Source of the DNA: Thermopetrobacter sp. TC1
GTDB taxonomy: Bacteria > Pseudomonadota > Alphaproteobacteria > Rhizobiales > Aestuariivirgaceae
Length of the DNA: 64,000 bases
Direction of reading: 5' to 3'
NCBI RefSeq assembly: GCF_000746275.1
Contig: NZ_KN050830.1
Location: 112,364 to 176,363 of the forward strand
Each line of letters begins with the position of its first letter. The first letter of the stretch is position 1. The notes under the pieces were generated by a model. The model did not search any database. It saw only the letters and a list, made by a program, of their open reading frames with translations, and was not told the origin of the DNA. The position numbers and the translations under genes were made by a program. Below, one piece after another: positions 8,932 through 18,830 of this stretch.

Positions 8932-10326
8932 ATGAATCGATCCTCGGCAGAGACGGGACATCCGGCGTTGGACAGCAGCGAGATCATCACCGGCCGAGAA
9001 CCGCTCATCGCCTGGCTGGAGGCGGGCTGCAAGCCGCGGCAGGCCTGGCGCATCGGCACCGAGCATGAGAAGTTTCCCTTCCTCACCGATACCCTGGCTC
9101 CCGTGCCCTACGAGGGGCCGCACTCCATCCGCGCCCTGCTCGAAGGCCTGCGCGAGCGTTATGGCTGGCAGCCGATCATGGAAGGCGAGGCCCTCATCGG
9201 TTTGAAGGATGAGAAAGGCGGAAGCTCCATCACCCTGGAGCCGGGCGGGCAGTTCGAGCTCTCCGGTGCGGCTCTGGAAAACCTCCATCAGACCTGCGAG
9301 GAGGTGCATGATCATCTCGCTCAGGTGCGGGCGGTAGGCGACAGGCTGGGCATCGGTTTTCTCGGCATCGGTTTTTCGCCGCTGTGGTCGCTGGATGAAA
9401 CGCCCGTGATGCCCAAGGGCCGCTACCGCATCATGCGCGCGTACATGGCGCGCACCGGCAGGCTCGGGCGCGACATGATGTTCCGTTCCGCCACCGTCCA
9501 GGTGAATCTCGACTTTTCCTCGGAAGCGGACATGGTGAAGAAATTCCGCGTCTCTCTCGCCCTGCAACCGGTGGCGACCGCGCTGTTCGCCAACTCGCCC
9601 TTCACCGAGGGGCGGCCCAACGGCTATCTCTCCTGGCGCTCGGCCATCTGGCTGGATACCGATCCCGACCGCACCGGCATGCTGCCCTTCGTCTTCGAGG
9701 ACGGCTTCGGCTTTGAGCGCTATGTGGATTATGCGCTCGATGTGCCCATGTATTTCGTCTACCGCGACGGGCGATACATCGATGCCGCCGGCCAGAGTTT
9801 TAGGGATTTCCTGCGCGGGGAGCTGCCGGCCCTGCCCGGCGAGCTGCCCACGCTGAAGGACTGGGAGGATCATCTCTCCACGATCTTTCCGGAGGTGCGC
9901 CTGAAGCGTTTTCTGGAGATGCGCGGCGCCGATTCCGGTCCGTGGCGGACGCTCTGTGCCCTGCCGGCCCTGTGGACGGGTCTGTTGTATGACGATACCG
10001 CCCTTGATGCCGCCTGGGACATCGTGAAGGGCTGGACGGCCGAGGACCGCCAGAAATTGCGCATGAACGTGCCGAAACAGGCCCTGAAAGCCCGCGTTGC
10101 CGGCAGGAGCGTGCGCGAGATTGCCCGCGAGGTGCTCGCCATAGCGCGTGATTCCTTGAAGCGCCGCAATCACGTGGGCTGCAAGGGGCAGGATGAGAGC
10201 CGCTTTCTCGATGTGCTCGACGAGATCGTTGAATCCGGCCGCACCCACGCCGAAGAACTTCTTGCCCTTTACGAAGGCCGCTGGAACCGCGACATCCGCC
10301 ACGTCTTCAGGGATTTCGCCTATTGA
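8932..10326 (+). CDS. gshA: glutamate-cysteine ligase (GCS2 family)
   Basis: The product has 464 residues of the plant/alphaproteobacterial type that makes gamma-glutamylcysteine from glutamate, cysteine and ATP, the first step of glutathione synthesis. Motifs are [12 protein letters not shown] (about 41), [14 protein letters not shown] (about 101), [28 protein letters not shown] (about 166-194) and [19 protein letters not shown]. The product ends DFAY. It is complete and stands alone; gshB is not in the window. The start is the first ATG before SAETGHP, and the ribosome site is weak. Confidence 0.92.
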   Translation: MNRSSAETGHPALDSSEIITGREPLIAWLEAGCKPRQAWRIGTEHEKFPFLTDTLAPVPYEGPHSIRALLEGLRERYGWQPIMEGEALIGLKDEKGGSSITLEPGGQFELSGAALENLHQTCEEVHDHLAQVRAVGDRLGIGFLGIGFSPLWSLDETPVMPKGRYRIMRAYMARTGRLGRDMMFRSATVQVNLDFSSEADMVKKFRVSLALQPVATALFANSPFTEGRPNGYLSWRSAIWLDTDPDRTGMLPFVFEDGFGFERYVDYALDVPMYFVYRDGRYIDAAGQSFRDFLRGELPALPGELPTLKDWEDHLSTIFPEVRLKRFLEMRGADSGPWRTLCALPALWTGLLYDDTALDAAWDIVKGWTAEDRQKLRMNVPKQALKARVAGRSVREIAREVLAIARDSLKRRNHVGCKGQDESRFLDVLDEIVESGRTHAEELLALYEGRWNRDIRHVFRDFAY

Positions 10327-10394
10327 GCCCCCTGGTTCTCTCAAGATTCACATTCATGTGATGTTCAGGGGCTATGGGCTAGATTTCCCGAACC

Positions 10395-11075
10395 ATGACC
10401 AGACGGCCCGACATAGGTGAGACCGAAACCGGCAAAATTGTGCGCAGGCCCCGCCTGACCGCACGGCTGATGATTCTGGCCGGCGTGTTTCTCACTTTGG
10501 CTTTCGGCTCTCTGCATGCCCGGCCACTCGATGGTTTCGCTGTTTCACCCGAAAAGGGGATGACACGGGTTGCTCTGCCGCAGAAGCAGGGCCGGCTTTC
10601 TCCGCCATCAGGGTGGCCGGCTCTCCGTGCCCGCGTGGAGAGACCCGGGATCACGCCCGCATGGGAGAGAAAAGGCCAAAAGGCCATTTTCCATGGGCCC
10701 CGGCACAAATATCACTCGGGCAAAAGGGTAACGGCGCGCGCACGCATTCGTCTGGCGCGCATGCTGGAATTCCGGCCGCCCCGGCGGACAACACCTCCGC
10801 CAAGGCCTCCTCGCCTGCGGGTGCCGCGCCGGCCACCGCCGGGATTGCGCGCCTCCCCGCCGCGCCGTGTGCCCCGGCCGGCGGCAACGGCACGCCCGCG
10901 CATTGCGCCATCGACCGCCTTGCAGGTGGCCTTGCAGCAGATGCCGGGCAGCCTTGGCCTTGGCGTTGAGCTGCTGCCGGGGCCCAGGCCTGTGTATTCC
11001 GTCAAGCTCAAGACGGGAAACAGAATTCATCGCGTGCTGGTCGATGCCATGAACGGCCGCATACTCAATCGCTGA
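10395..11075 (+). CDS. exported PepSY-like protein upstream of a two-component pair
   Basis: The product has 226 residues: a basic N-terminus, a hydrophobic signal segment (LTARLMILAGVFLTLAFGSLHA, about 22-43), a long low-complexity middle rich in Pro, Arg and Ala (about 80-180), and a C-terminal PepSY-like module (LGLGVELLPGPRPVYSVKL to VDAMNGRILNR). PepSY modules often act in the periplasm as inhibitors or sensors. In rhizobia the small periplasmic protein FeuN acts on the FeuPQ system encoded beside it, so a similar role is plausible. The arginine-rich middle has skewed composition, but the frame runs intact to the PepSY end. Confidence 0.65.
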   Translation: MTRRPDIGETETGKIVRRPRLTARLMILAGVFLTLAFGSLHARPLDGFAVSPEKGMTRVALPQKQGRLSPPSGWPALRARVERPGITPAWERKGQKAIFHGPRHKYHSGKRVTARARIRLARMLEFRPPRRTTPPPRPPRLRVPRRPPPGLRASPPRRVPRPAATARPRIAPSTALQVALQQMPGSLGLGVELLPGPRPVYSVKLKTGNRIHRVLVDAMNGRILNR

Positions 11076-11206
11076 AAAAGGCCGCCCTGACTGTGCAAAT
11101 GCCGGCAGGCGGGCTAGGATGTTTTAGAATGGGCATGCAGGTGCAAACCCGATATGCGGGCATGTCTCGGCCGGCATGCGCTTCCGATGAGGGCAGGAGG
11201 TGAGCC

Positions 11207-11896
11207 ATGCGTCTGCTTGTTGTCGAGGACGATCCCGATCTCAATCGCCAGCTCGTCGAGGCGCTCAAAGAAGCGGGCTATGCCGTGGATGCCGCCTTTG
11301 ACGGCGAGGAGGGCCATTTCCTCGGCGATACCGAACCCTATGATGCCGTGATCCTCGATCTTGGCCTGCCGGTGATGGACGGCATCACCGTTCTCGAACA
11401 ATGGCGCCGCGCCGGGCGCACCATGCCGGTGCTCATCCTCACCGCCCGCGACCGCTGGAGCGACAAGGTGGCCGGTTTCGACGCCGGTGCGGATGATTAT
11501 GTGGCCAAGCCCTTCCACATGGAGGAGGTGCTGGCGCGCATCCGCGCACTCTTGCGGCGGGCCTCCGGCCATGCCAGCAGCGAACTCACCTGCGGGCCGC
11601 TCACGCTCGATACCCGCTCCGCCCGGGTGACGCTCAACGGCATGCCGGTGAAGCTCACATCCCTCGAATATCGCCTGCTGGCCTATCTCATGCACCACAA
11701 GGGCAAGGTGATTTCACGCACCGAACTCATCGAACATCTCTACGATCAGGATTACGACCGCGACTCCAACACCATCGAGGTCTTCATCGGCCGCCTGCGC
11801 AAGAAGATCGGCAAGGACATGGTGCGCACCGTTCGCGGTCTTGGCTATTGCCTCGTCGATCCTGACGAGGAGAAGGCCGAAGACGAGGCGAAATGA
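11207..11896 (+). CDS. feuP: OmpR-family response regulator, FeuP-like
   Basis: The product has 229 residues: a receiver domain (about 1-120) with acidic pocket EDD (7-9), phosphoacceptor Asp51 in VILDLGLP, the Thr in LILTARD and the Lys in YVAKPF, then an OmpR/PhoB winged-helix domain (about 125-220, ending TIEVFIGRLRKKIG and TVRGLGYCLV). The segments GEEGHFLGDTEPYDAV, ARDRWSDKVAGFDAGADDY and LYDQDYDRDSNTIEVF closely match what I recall of rhizobial FeuP. It follows the PepSY gene and precedes its kinase by 19 bp. The symbol is given from resemblance and context; PhoP is the alternative name. Confidence 0.8.
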   Translation: MRLLVVEDDPDLNRQLVEALKEAGYAVDAAFDGEEGHFLGDTEPYDAVILDLGLPVMDGITVLEQWRRAGRTMPVLILTARDRWSDKVAGFDAGADDYVAKPFHMEEVLARIRALLRRASGHASSELTCGPLTLDTRSARVTLNGMPVKLTSLEYRLLAYLMHHKGKVISRTELIEHLYDQDYDRDSNTIEVFIGRLRKKIGKDMVRTVRGLGYCLVDPDEEKAEDEAK

Positions 11897-11915
11897 AACA
11901 GGCCTTTGGGATCGC

Positions 11916-13385
11916 ATGACCGAACAGCGGCAGCCGGAATATCAGCCCCCGGCCGAAAGCGCGGATCAGACCGAGGGGGAAGAGAAGGGCGGAACGGATG
12001 CCCGCCATTTTCCCCGCTCCCTGGCTGCCCGGCTAGTGCTGTCCGCCATGGCGGTGGCGCTGGTGCTGCTTGTTCTTGCCGCCTTTCTGCTCAGCTATCT
12101 TTTTCGGGTGACGGTGGAGCGCAATTTCGACGCCCGCCTGCAGGCGGTGCTCAATGGTCTTCTAGCCAACGTGGAAATAAACGAGAAAGGCCAGCCCTAT
12201 CTGGCAAGCCGGCTGGCCGATACCCGCTTCAATCTGCCGCTTTCCGGCTGGTACTGGCAGATCGCGCCGGTAGATGGCAAGGGGCCGGTTCTGAAATCAC
12301 CCTCGCTTCTAGAAAAGCGCTTTCCCTTGCCGCCGGAGAAAAGCCCCTTGCGCGATGACGGCGGCATGGCCCGCTATACCGTGAAGGGGCCGGGAGGCAA
12401 GACCCTGCGCGTGATCGAACAGCGCTATACGCTGTATGGCTCGCGCCCCTATTCCTTTATCGTCGCCGGCAACTACGACGAACTGCGCCGCGAGATCACC
12501 GCCTTCATGCGCACGATGATCGTCGTGTTCGCCGTGCTCGCCCTGGCGCTGGCTTTGGCCATATTCATCCAGGTGCGTTACGGCCTGCGGCCGCTCAAGC
12601 GCCTGCACGATGAGCTTTGGGAAATTCGCGAGGGACAGCGCGATTATCTCAACGAGAACTATCCCGACGAGATTCGTCCCGTGGCCCATGAGCTCAATCT
12701 GCTTCTCAAGACCAATCGCGAGATCATCGAGCGGGCGCGCACGCAGGTGGGCAATCTTGCCCATGCGCTGAAAACGCCGCTTTCCGTTTTGATCAACGAG
12801 GCCCAGGCCACGGAGGGGCGCCTGGCGCGAAAGGTCATGGAACAGGTGCGCCTGATGCGCGATCAGGTGAATGTCTATCTCGACCGCGCCCGCCGCGCCG
12901 CCAACGCCAGCAGCTTAACCGCGCGCACGCCCGTCTGCGAGGTCATCGAAGCGCTCGTGCGCACCCTGAAACGCATCTATCGCGACAGCGCATTTAAGGT
13001 GCACATCAAGTGCGATTCCGCTTTTCGCTTCCGCGGTGAGCGGCAGGATCTGGAGGAGATGATCGGCAACCTGCTGGACAACGCCTTCAAGTACGCCAGT
13101 CACGAGATCCGCATCACGGTGCGGGTGGAGGAGCAGGACAGACGCGTGCGCCGCTCCCGCCGCTGGCTGTGGGTGATCGTGGAGGATGATGGCCCCGGCC
13201 TGCCGGAGAAGGACTGGCAGACGGCGCTGAAACGCGGCCGCCGGCTGGACGAGACCAAGCCGGGGTCCGGTCTTGGTCTCTCGATCGTCAGCGAGACCGC
13301 GGCCATGTATGGCGGCGAGATACATCTGGCCAGGGCCGAGCTCGGCGGTCTGGCCGTGAAACTGCGCCTGCCGGCGAGCGGCTGA
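11916..13385 (+). CDS. feuQ: sensor histidine kinase, FeuQ/PhoQ-like
   Basis: The product has 489 residues. After a polar N-terminus comes membrane helix 1 (about 35-62), a periplasmic domain of about 135 residues, helix 2 (about 200-222), a HAMP-like linker, the phospho-accepting His in NLAHALKTPLS (about 283), an N box (MIGNLLDNAFKYA), a G1 box (VEDDGPGLPEKD) and a G2 box (GSGLGLSIVSETA). The H box with AHALKTPL is of the PhoQ/FeuQ type. The ATG at 11916 is chosen over an upstream in-frame ATG inside the regulator gene. It is paired with the regulator just upstream; in rhizobia FeuPQ controls export of periplasmic cyclic glucans among other targets, which is inference here. Confidence 0.8.
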   Translation: MTEQRQPEYQPPAESADQTEGEEKGGTDARHFPRSLAARLVLSAMAVALVLLVLAAFLLSYLFRVTVERNFDARLQAVLNGLLANVEINEKGQPYLASRLADTRFNLPLSGWYWQIAPVDGKGPVLKSPSLLEKRFPLPPEKSPLRDDGGMARYTVKGPGGKTLRVIEQRYTLYGSRPYSFIVAGNYDELRREITAFMRTMIVVFAVLALALALAIFIQVRYGLRPLKRLHDELWEIREGQRDYLNENYPDEIRPVAHELNLLLKTNREIIERARTQVGNLAHALKTPLSVLINEAQATEGRLARKVMEQVRLMRDQVNVYLDRARRAANASSLTARTPVCEVIEALVRTLKRIYRDSAFKVHIKCDSAFRFRGERQDLEEMIGNLLDNAFKYASHEIRITVRVEEQDRRVRRSRRWLWVIVEDDGPGLPEKDWQTALKRGRRLDETKPGSGLGLSIVSETAAMYGGEIHLARAELGGLAVKLRLPASG

Positions 13386-14007
13386 GCGCAAAATCACTGA
13401 AGCGACCGCCATGCCGCAAGCGGGAATCAGCCGCCCGCCAATCCCTCACGGTAGAAGCATGTATGCAGAATGTCGATGGTCTGTATGCGCGATATGCAAG
13501 AAAACGGATTTCGTCTTATTCTGTAGGTAGTTATTTGATCCTGTCGGTTGTGGGGGTTCGCCTTTCGTGTAGTTGATAATTCTGGTGATCGCCCCTAACT
13601 GTCTTAAGTGAAAGGCGCAGGCGTGATCGTCCGTATACGGAACATCGATCGCGCCCGGAGAGAAAACATCACGGTTGACCGCCCGTCGTCTGCAAGTTGC
13701 CCCCGGTCGCAGGAGGCGGGCAGGTCGGGAGCGGGTCCCTGCGGGGATCCGCTCTTCTTTTTTGCCAGGGGCCTTCTTGCGGCCTTTGCTGCCATCCGGC
13801 TTTAGCCCAGTCCGCTGACGAATGCTTTCGCCTTCCGGTGCCGGGGAATGGAAACCTTTGCCCGCTCACGGAGTCATGAACCATCCGTAATGCCGCGGCC
13901 ATTGAAGAGGGCTGGCGAATGAAATAGGGTGCTTGCCAGCCGGCTTCAGGCCGGGCGCGTGTGCAGGAAGGAGGCCCGATGCGGGCACAAGGGAGTACCG
14001 GGTTCTC
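13386..14007. other. 622-bp gap between the kinase and cytochrome c maturation genes
   Basis: No convincing coding region, tRNA or known RNA is visible. It is less GC-rich near 13450-13600 than its surroundings. Two short open frames (about 60 codons) near 13608-13879 have no recognisable domain or good start. The promoter of the downstream operon should lie here, but I could not place it with confidence. Confidence 0.5.
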
Positions 14008-15210
14008 ATGGCGGCAAACACCACCTTCTGGCTCGCTGTCGCGATCGTGCTGGCCATTGTCGTGCTCGCGCTGATCGTTCCGCTGTTGCGCCATCCCAGG
14101 CGCGTTCTTGCCCGGGCCGAATACGACCTGGCCATTTACAAGGATCAGCTGCGCGAGCTGGAAGAGGACATCGCCAACGGCCTCATACCGCCCGAAGAGG
14201 CCAAGGCGGCGCGCAACGACATCGCCCGGCGCATTCTCGCCGCCGATGAGGCGCGGCGGAAGGCCAGGGAAGCCCTGGAGGCCGGCAGCAGCCTCAGCGA
14301 CAGGCTCGTCGGCGTGGTTTCCGCTGTCGTTCTCGTGCCGGCGCTTGCCGTCGGTCTTTATCTCATGCGCGGCCATCCCGGCATGCCGGACCTGCCCATG
14401 AAGGAACGCCTGCGCCATGCTGCGGAGCGCGGCGACATTGCCGCCATGGTCAGGCAGGTGGAGGAACGCCTGCGCGCCAATCCCGACGATGTGGAGGGCT
14501 GGCGCGCCATAGCACCCGTTTATCTGCGCATGGGCCGGCTGAACGAGGCGGCCGAGGCCTACCGCAATCTCATCCGCCTCGAAAAGCCCGATCCCGATCT
14601 TTACAACATGTATGGCGAGATCCTCGTCTTCAGGGATGGCGGCAAGGTCAGCAAGGAGGCGCGCCGGTCCTTCGAGGAGGCCCTGAAGCTGGATCCGAAA
14701 AATCCCAAGAGCCGCTTCTACCTCGCCCAGGCCGACCTGCAGGCGGGAAAGACCGAAAAGGCCCTCGCCGCCTTGAAGGCGCTTCTTGATGACCTGCCGC
14801 AGGACTTCTCCGGCCGCCGCGTCATCGAACGCCAGATCACCCGCATCGAGAAGACGCTGAAGCAAAAAGACGGGGAAAAGAAGCAAAGCGCCGCCGCAGC
14901 GCCGTCCACCTCCGCTCAGGCCAGCTCGGGACCGGATCCCGAGGCCGTGCGCCAGCGCATGAAGGACATGGCCAACATGTCGCCAGAGGAGCGGCAGCGC
15001 ATGATCCGCTCCATGGTGGAGGGGCTGGCCGAGCGGCTGAAGGAGAATCCGCAGGATCTGCAGGGCTGGCTGCGTCTCATCCGCGCCTGGGGCGTTCTGG
15101 GCGAGAAGGACAAGGCGAGGGCGGCGCTGAAGGAGGCGCGCAAGGCTTTCGCCGATGACGAGAACGCCTTGCGCCGCATAGACGATCTGGCGAAACGCAT
15201 GGCATTGTGA
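14008..15210 (+). CDS. ccmI: cytochrome c biogenesis protein CcmI/CycH
   Basis: The product has 400 residues. CcmI presents apocytochrome c to the haem ligation machinery. It has an N-terminal membrane helix (about 6-27, FWLAVAIVLAIVVLALIVPLL), a cytoplasmic leucine-zipper-like segment (LAIYKDQLRELEEDIANG), a second helix near 95-115, then TPR-type repeats (VEGWRAIAPVYLRMGRLNEA, SRFYLAQADLQAGKTEKAL, LQGWLRLIRAWGVLGEKDKA). The ATG at 14008 follows a weak GGGAG. It opens the ccmI-ccmE-ccmF-ccmH cluster, named cycHJKL in rhizobia. Confidence 0.92.
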   Translation: MAANTTFWLAVAIVLAIVVLALIVPLLRHPRRVLARAEYDLAIYKDQLRELEEDIANGLIPPEEAKAARNDIARRILAADEARRKAREALEAGSSLSDRLVGVVSAVVLVPALAVGLYLMRGHPGMPDLPMKERLRHAAERGDIAAMVRQVEERLRANPDDVEGWRAIAPVYLRMGRLNEAAEAYRNLIRLEKPDPDLYNMYGEILVFRDGGKVSKEARRSFEEALKLDPKNPKSRFYLAQADLQAGKTEKALAALKALLDDLPQDFSGRRVIERQITRIEKTLKQKDGEKKQSAAAAPSTSAQASSGPDPEAVRQRMKDMANMSPEERQRMIRSMVEGLAERLKENPQDLQGWLRLIRAWGVLGEKDKARAALKEARKAFADDENALRRIDDLAKRMAL

Positions 15211-15273
15211 CCGACGCCAATATGGCGGCCGTTCCGCTGAATGTTGCGCAGGAGACGACGGGAGTTAGGCAAG

Positions 15274-15765
15274 ATGACCCGTAAGCAGCAGCGCCTGATA
15301 CTGATCCTTTCGGCCATGGCCTTTCTCAGCCTGGCGGTGGGTCTGATCCTCTACGCCCTGCGGGATACCATCGTCTTCTTCTATACGCCGACGGAAATGG
15401 CGGAAAAGAACGTGCAGCCCGGAACCCGCCTGCGCCTCGGCGGGCTGGTGGAGAAGGGCTCGTTCCGGCAGGGAGAGAACGGCATCATCCATTTTGCCGT
15501 CACCGATACCAACAAGAGCGTGAAGGTCACCTACAAGGGCGTACTGCCCGATCTCTTTCGCGAGGGGCAGGGTGTGGTCGCCGAAGGCGTGTTACAGCCG
15601 GACGGGACCTTCAAGGCCGACACGGTTCTTGCCAAGCACGACGAGAAATACATGCCGCGCGAGGTGGCCGATTCTCTCAAGAAACAGGGGCTGTGGAAAC
15701 ACGCGAAGGACTATGGCGAGTATGGTGCTGACGGCGCCAAGGCTGGCAAGGAGCTGACGCAATGA
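15274..15765 (+). CDS. ccmE: haem chaperone CcmE/CycJ
   Basis: The product has 163 residues. CcmE is a membrane-anchored periplasmic chaperone that binds haem covalently and carries it to CcmF. It has one N-terminal membrane helix (about 8-30) and an OB-fold domain ([34 protein letters not shown]). The haem-binding His lies in [10 protein letters not shown] (about 125), the H-x-x-x-Y motif of the family. The ATG at 15274 is used because the upstream in-frame ATG only adds an Arg-rich stretch. Its TGA overlaps the ccmF ATG. Confidence 0.95.
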   Translation: MTRKQQRLILILSAMAFLSLAVGLILYALRDTIVFFYTPTEMAEKNVQPGTRLRLGGLVEKGSFRQGENGIIHFAVTDTNKSVKVTYKGVLPDLFREGQGVVAEGVLQPDGTFKADTVLAKHDEKYMPREVADSLKKQGLWKHAKDYGEYGADGAKAGKELTQ

Positions 15766-17753
15766 TCGTGGAGCTCGGACATTTCGCCCTCGTGCTGGCA
15801 CTGGCCACCGCGATATATCTGACCGTGGTGCCCATTTACGGAGCGCAGGTGGGCAGCGCCCGCCTGATGAACGTTGCCGCCCCGGCCGCGGGCGTGCTGT
15901 TCCTGCTCACGCTGCTATCCTTCCTCAGCCTCGTGAATGCCTATGTCGTGTCCGATTTCTCGGTGCTCAACGTCTGGGCCAATTCCCACACCGACAAGCC
16001 GCTGCTTTACAAGATCACGGGCGTGTGGGGCAATCACGAGGGCTCCATGCTCCTGTGGGTGCTCATTCTCACCCTATATGGCCTCGCCGTTGCTCTCTTC
16101 TCCGGAAACCTGCCGGCCTCGCTGCGCGCCCGTGTCCTTGGCGTGCTCGGTGCGGTCTGTGTGGGCTTCTTGCTCTATATCGTCACCGTCTCCAACCCCT
16201 TTGAGCGCATTCCGCTGGATCGCGCGCCTGTGCAGGGCAGGGGGCTCAATCCCATCCTGCAGGACCCGGCCCTGGCTGCCCATCCGCCACTGCTCTATGC
16301 CGGTTATGTTGGCTTTTCCGTCACCTTCGCCTTTGCCATCGCCGCGCTGATGGAAGGCAAGGTGGATGCCGCCTGGGCCCGCTGGGTGCGGCCCTGGACG
16401 CTGGCGGCATGGATGTTCCTCACCGCCGGCATCGCCATGGGCTCCTGGTGGGCCTATTATGAGCTTGGCTGGGGCGGCTGGTGGTTCTGGGATCCGGTGG
16501 AGAACGCCTCCTTCATGCCCTGGCTTGCCGGCGTTGCCCTGCTGCATTCCGCCATCGTCGTGGAAAAGCGCAATTCCCTGAAGGTGTGGACCGTCCTGCT
16601 CGCCATCGTCTCGTTCTCGCTGTCGCTCATCGGCACCTTCCTGGTCCGCTCCGGCGTTCTCTCCTCGGTGCACGCCTTCGCCGTCGATCCGGAGCGCGGC
16701 GTGTTCATTCTCTCGCTGCTCGTCTTCTTCATCGGCGGCTCGCTGTTTCTCTATGCCATCAGGGCAAACACCCTGCGCACGGGCGGCACCTTTGCCCCCA
16801 TCTCGCGGGAAGGCGCGCTTGTTGTGAACAACCTGCTCATGTCCGCCGCCACGGCGGCCGTGTTCATCGGCACGCTCTTTCCGCTCGTGTATGAGGCGGT
16901 CACCGGCGGCGGCAAGATCACCGTCGGCGCGCCCTATTTCAACCTCACCTTCGGCATTCTCATCATGCCGCTTCTGCTGCTGATTCCCGTCGGGCCCATG
17001 CTCTCCTGGAAGCGCGCCGATCTGCTGCCCGCCCTGCAACGGCTGTGGGTGGCGGCGGTGGCGGCGCTGATCGTTGCCTTCTTCGTGGTGCTGTGGGTGG
17101 ATCACCGCGCCTTCAAGGCCGCGCTTGGCATTGGTGTGGGCGTGTGGATCGTGGTGGGCGCCATCGCCGAGATGCTGCAAAGGGCCATGCTGTTCAAGGC
17201 ACCGCTGAAGGTGGTGCTCAAGCGCCTGGCGACCATGCCCGGCCAGATGCTCGGCATGACGCTGGCGCATCTGGGCGTGGGGCTTGTGGTCATGGGCGCG
17301 ATCATTTCCTCCACCTGGAAGCAGGAGCTCATCACCTCCGCCCGCCCTGGCGAGACCTTGAAACTGGCGGGTTTTGAGATCACCTTCCTGGACGAGAGCA
17401 AGGTCAGGGGGCCGGACTATGTGGCGGAACAGGCGCGCTTTCAGGTGAAAAAGGATGGCCGCGTCCTTGGCATCGTCACCTCGGAGAAACGCACCTTTGC
17501 CGGCCGCGCCGGCATGCCCACCACGGAAGTGGGCCTGATGTACTTCCCCACGGGCGATCTCTACGTGGCCATTGGCGACAAGGACAGCAAGGGCCGCGTC
17601 GTGCGCATCTATTTCAATCCGTTCGTCTATTTCCTCTGGCTGGGCGCGGCGTTCATGGTGGTGGGCGGCATAACCTCGCTTCTTGACAGGCGCTTCCGCG
17701 TCGGCGTGCCTGACAGACAGAAGATCCCCGCCAGCGCCCAGCCGGCACAATGA
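15762..17753 (+). CDS. ccmF: haem lyase subunit CcmF/CycK
   Basis: The product has 663 residues, the usual length. CcmF is a polytopic inner-membrane protein that joins haem to apocytochrome c with CcmH and CcmI. About 14-15 membrane helices are visible. The tryptophan-rich motif [12 protein letters not shown] sits near residue 235. Periplasmic-loop His residues appear near [12 protein letters not shown] (about 170) and in the later segments. A C-terminal periplasmic domain (about 520-620) precedes the last helix. The start overlaps the ccmE stop in ATGA, indicating translational coupling. Confidence 0.96.
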   Translation: MIVELGHFALVLALATAIYLTVVPIYGAQVGSARLMNVAAPAAGVLFLLTLLSFLSLVNAYVVSDFSVLNVWANSHTDKPLLYKITGVWGNHEGSMLLWVLILTLYGLAVALFSGNLPASLRARVLGVLGAVCVGFLLYIVTVSNPFERIPLDRAPVQGRGLNPILQDPALAAHPPLLYAGYVGFSVTFAFAIAALMEGKVDAAWARWVRPWTLAAWMFLTAGIAMGSWWAYYELGWGGWWFWDPVENASFMPWLAGVALLHSAIVVEKRNSLKVWTVLLAIVSFSLSLIGTFLVRSGVLSSVHAFAVDPERGVFILSLLVFFIGGSLFLYAIRANTLRTGGTFAPISREGALVVNNLLMSAATAAVFIGTLFPLVYEAVTGGGKITVGAPYFNLTFGILIMPLLLLIPVGPMLSWKRADLLPALQRLWVAAVAALIVAFFVVLWVDHRAFKAALGIGVGVWIVVGAIAEMLQRAMLFKAPLKVVLKRLATMPGQMLGMTLAHLGVGLVVMGAIISSTWKQELITSARPGETLKLAGFEITFLDESKVRGPDYVAEQARFQVKKDGRVLGIVTSEKRTFAGRAGMPTTEVGLMYFPTGDLYVAIGDKDSKGRVVRIYFNPFVYFLWLGAAFMVVGGITSLLDRRFRVGVPDRQKIPASAQPAQ

Positions 17754-17766
17754 AGGGAGGCGAACC

Positions 17767-18273
17767 ATGCGCGGGAAGATCATGACGCTGATTCTGAGCC
17801 TGCTCGTCTTCTTCGGAACCGGCTCGGCCTCTTTTGCGGTCAATCCAGACGAGATGCTGGACGATCCGGTTCTGGAAAAACGCGCCCGGGAGATTTCCAA
17901 GAACCTGCGCTGCCTCGTCTGTCAGAACGAGAACATCGACGAATCCAACGCCGATCTCGCCCGCGATCTGCGCATTCTCCTGCGTGAGCGCCTCAAGGCG
18001 GGGGATACGGATGAGGAAGCCGTGCAATATCTTGTGGACCGGTATGGCGAATACGTGCTGCTCAAGCCCCGCTTCGGTCTGCACACCCTCCTTTTGTGGA
18101 CGGGGCCGTTCATCGTGCTCCTCATCGGCGGGCTGGGGCTTTATTACACCCGCCGCCGCATGCAGCAGAACGCAGCCGCCGCCCGCATCGAGGCCGACCT
18201 GACCGAGGAGGAGAAAAAGCGCCTGCAGGAGCTTCTGAAGTCCGAGAGCGAAACGGCCGCAAAAACGCCCTGA
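17767..18273 (+). CDS. ccmH: cytochrome c biogenesis thiol-redox protein CcmH/CycL
   Basis: The product has 168 residues: a signal segment (about 5-24), a periplasmic thioredoxin-like helical domain with the redox motif LRCLVCQNENIDESNADLA (Cys pair about 52-55), a membrane helix (about 105-125, LLLWTGPFIVLLIGGLGLYY) and a cytoplasmic tail. It reduces apocytochrome cysteines for haem attachment. This is the short CcmL-type form without a fused TPR domain, consistent with CcmI being separate. The ATG at 17767 has AGGGAGG upstream. It is the last gene of the operon; a repeat cluster starts about 25 bp downstream. Confidence 0.94.
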   Translation: MRGKIMTLILSLLVFFGTGSASFAVNPDEMLDDPVLEKRAREISKNLRCLVCQNENIDESNADLARDLRILLRERLKAGDTDEEAVQYLVDRYGEYVLLKPRFGLHTLLLWTGPFIVLLIGGLGLYYTRRRMQQNAAAARIEADLTEEEKKRLQELLKSESETAAKTP

Positions 18274-18356
18274 TGCGGGATGTCCGCTCATCGATATCCA
18301 AGGAAATTCAGGAAACGTGCTGTTGCCGCCAAATCGACCAAGGAAAAAAGACTTTC

Positions 18357-18509
18357 CATGAGTTGCACACTGCACGACACACCGTTTCCATCTTTCTCGT
18401 CACCCCGGCGAAAGCCGGGGTCTTGGGCCACAAACGCATGAGTCAATGGCCTGAGATACCGGCTTTCGCCGGTATGACGATGGGGGTGTCGTGTAGTATG
18501 CATGAGTTG
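18357..18509. mobile_element. C element (MITE-like) with 9-bp target duplication, copy C1
   Basis: The element is 18366-18500 (135 bp), with ends CACACTGCACGACAC and GTGTCGTGTAGTATG (13 of 15 complementary). CATGAGTTG stands immediately on both sides (18357-18365 and 18501-18509). Without the element and one duplicate, the flanks read as the unbroken E repeat found at 32889-32910. The two halves of the element are inverted copies of each other around CACAAACGCATGAG. It carries no coding capacity. Confidence 0.85.
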
Positions 18510-18657
18510 GGAGTTAGTTTATTAACTCATTGATAAATCACAAGAAAACGTCATTGCCGGGCCTTGTCCCGGCAATCCAGGGCCAAAGAACTGAGGTGTT
18601 TTTGGTGGGCGGTGGTGCTCACCAGCAGGCTTGATCTGAGCCGTATGAAAATAAAAT

Positions 18658-18750
18658 GCCGGAACGGGATTTTATCCCGTTCCGGAACGTTTTGGCGGGG
18701 TTTAAAACCCCGCTGAACTGTTCCGGAAGGATATAAAATATCCTTCCGGC
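18658..18750. repeat. D-type hairpin repeat, 93-bp form
   Basis: It starts GCCGGAACGGGAT/ATCCCGTTCCGG (hairpin), continues with GGCGGGGTTTAAAACCCCGC (hairpin), then CTGAACTGTTCCGGAAGGAT and ends ATCCTTCCGGC. It lacks the extra middle hairpin (GGGGTAATATACCCC) of the 126-bp form. It sits in the composite repeat just after GCCGTATGAAAATAAAAT. Confidence 0.8.
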
Positions 18751-18830
18751 AGTAAGAGCTTGAGCCCGTAAGAACCATTTCTGACTGACATCACCGCATG
18801 AGCAAACCGCCCCTGGATACCCGGGACAAG

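Noticed and set aside
8836-10344. Open frame of 502 codons on the minus strand opposite gshA
   Set aside because: It is a shadow frame with no family features; the ligase on the plus strand is clear.
13608-13879. Two short open frames in the gap before ccmI
   Set aside because: About 60 codons each, no ribosome site, no hydrophobic or domain pattern. I could not support either as a gene.
16074-17900. Open frame of 608 codons on the minus strand opposite ccmF
   Set aside because: The product is His/Gln/Arg-rich without domains, whereas ccmF on the other strand is certain.
18395-18480. Possible CRISPR-like array of regularly repeated palindromes
   Set aside because: The palindromes are the two arms of one foldback element and not direct repeats with unique spacers. 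No cas gene is present.
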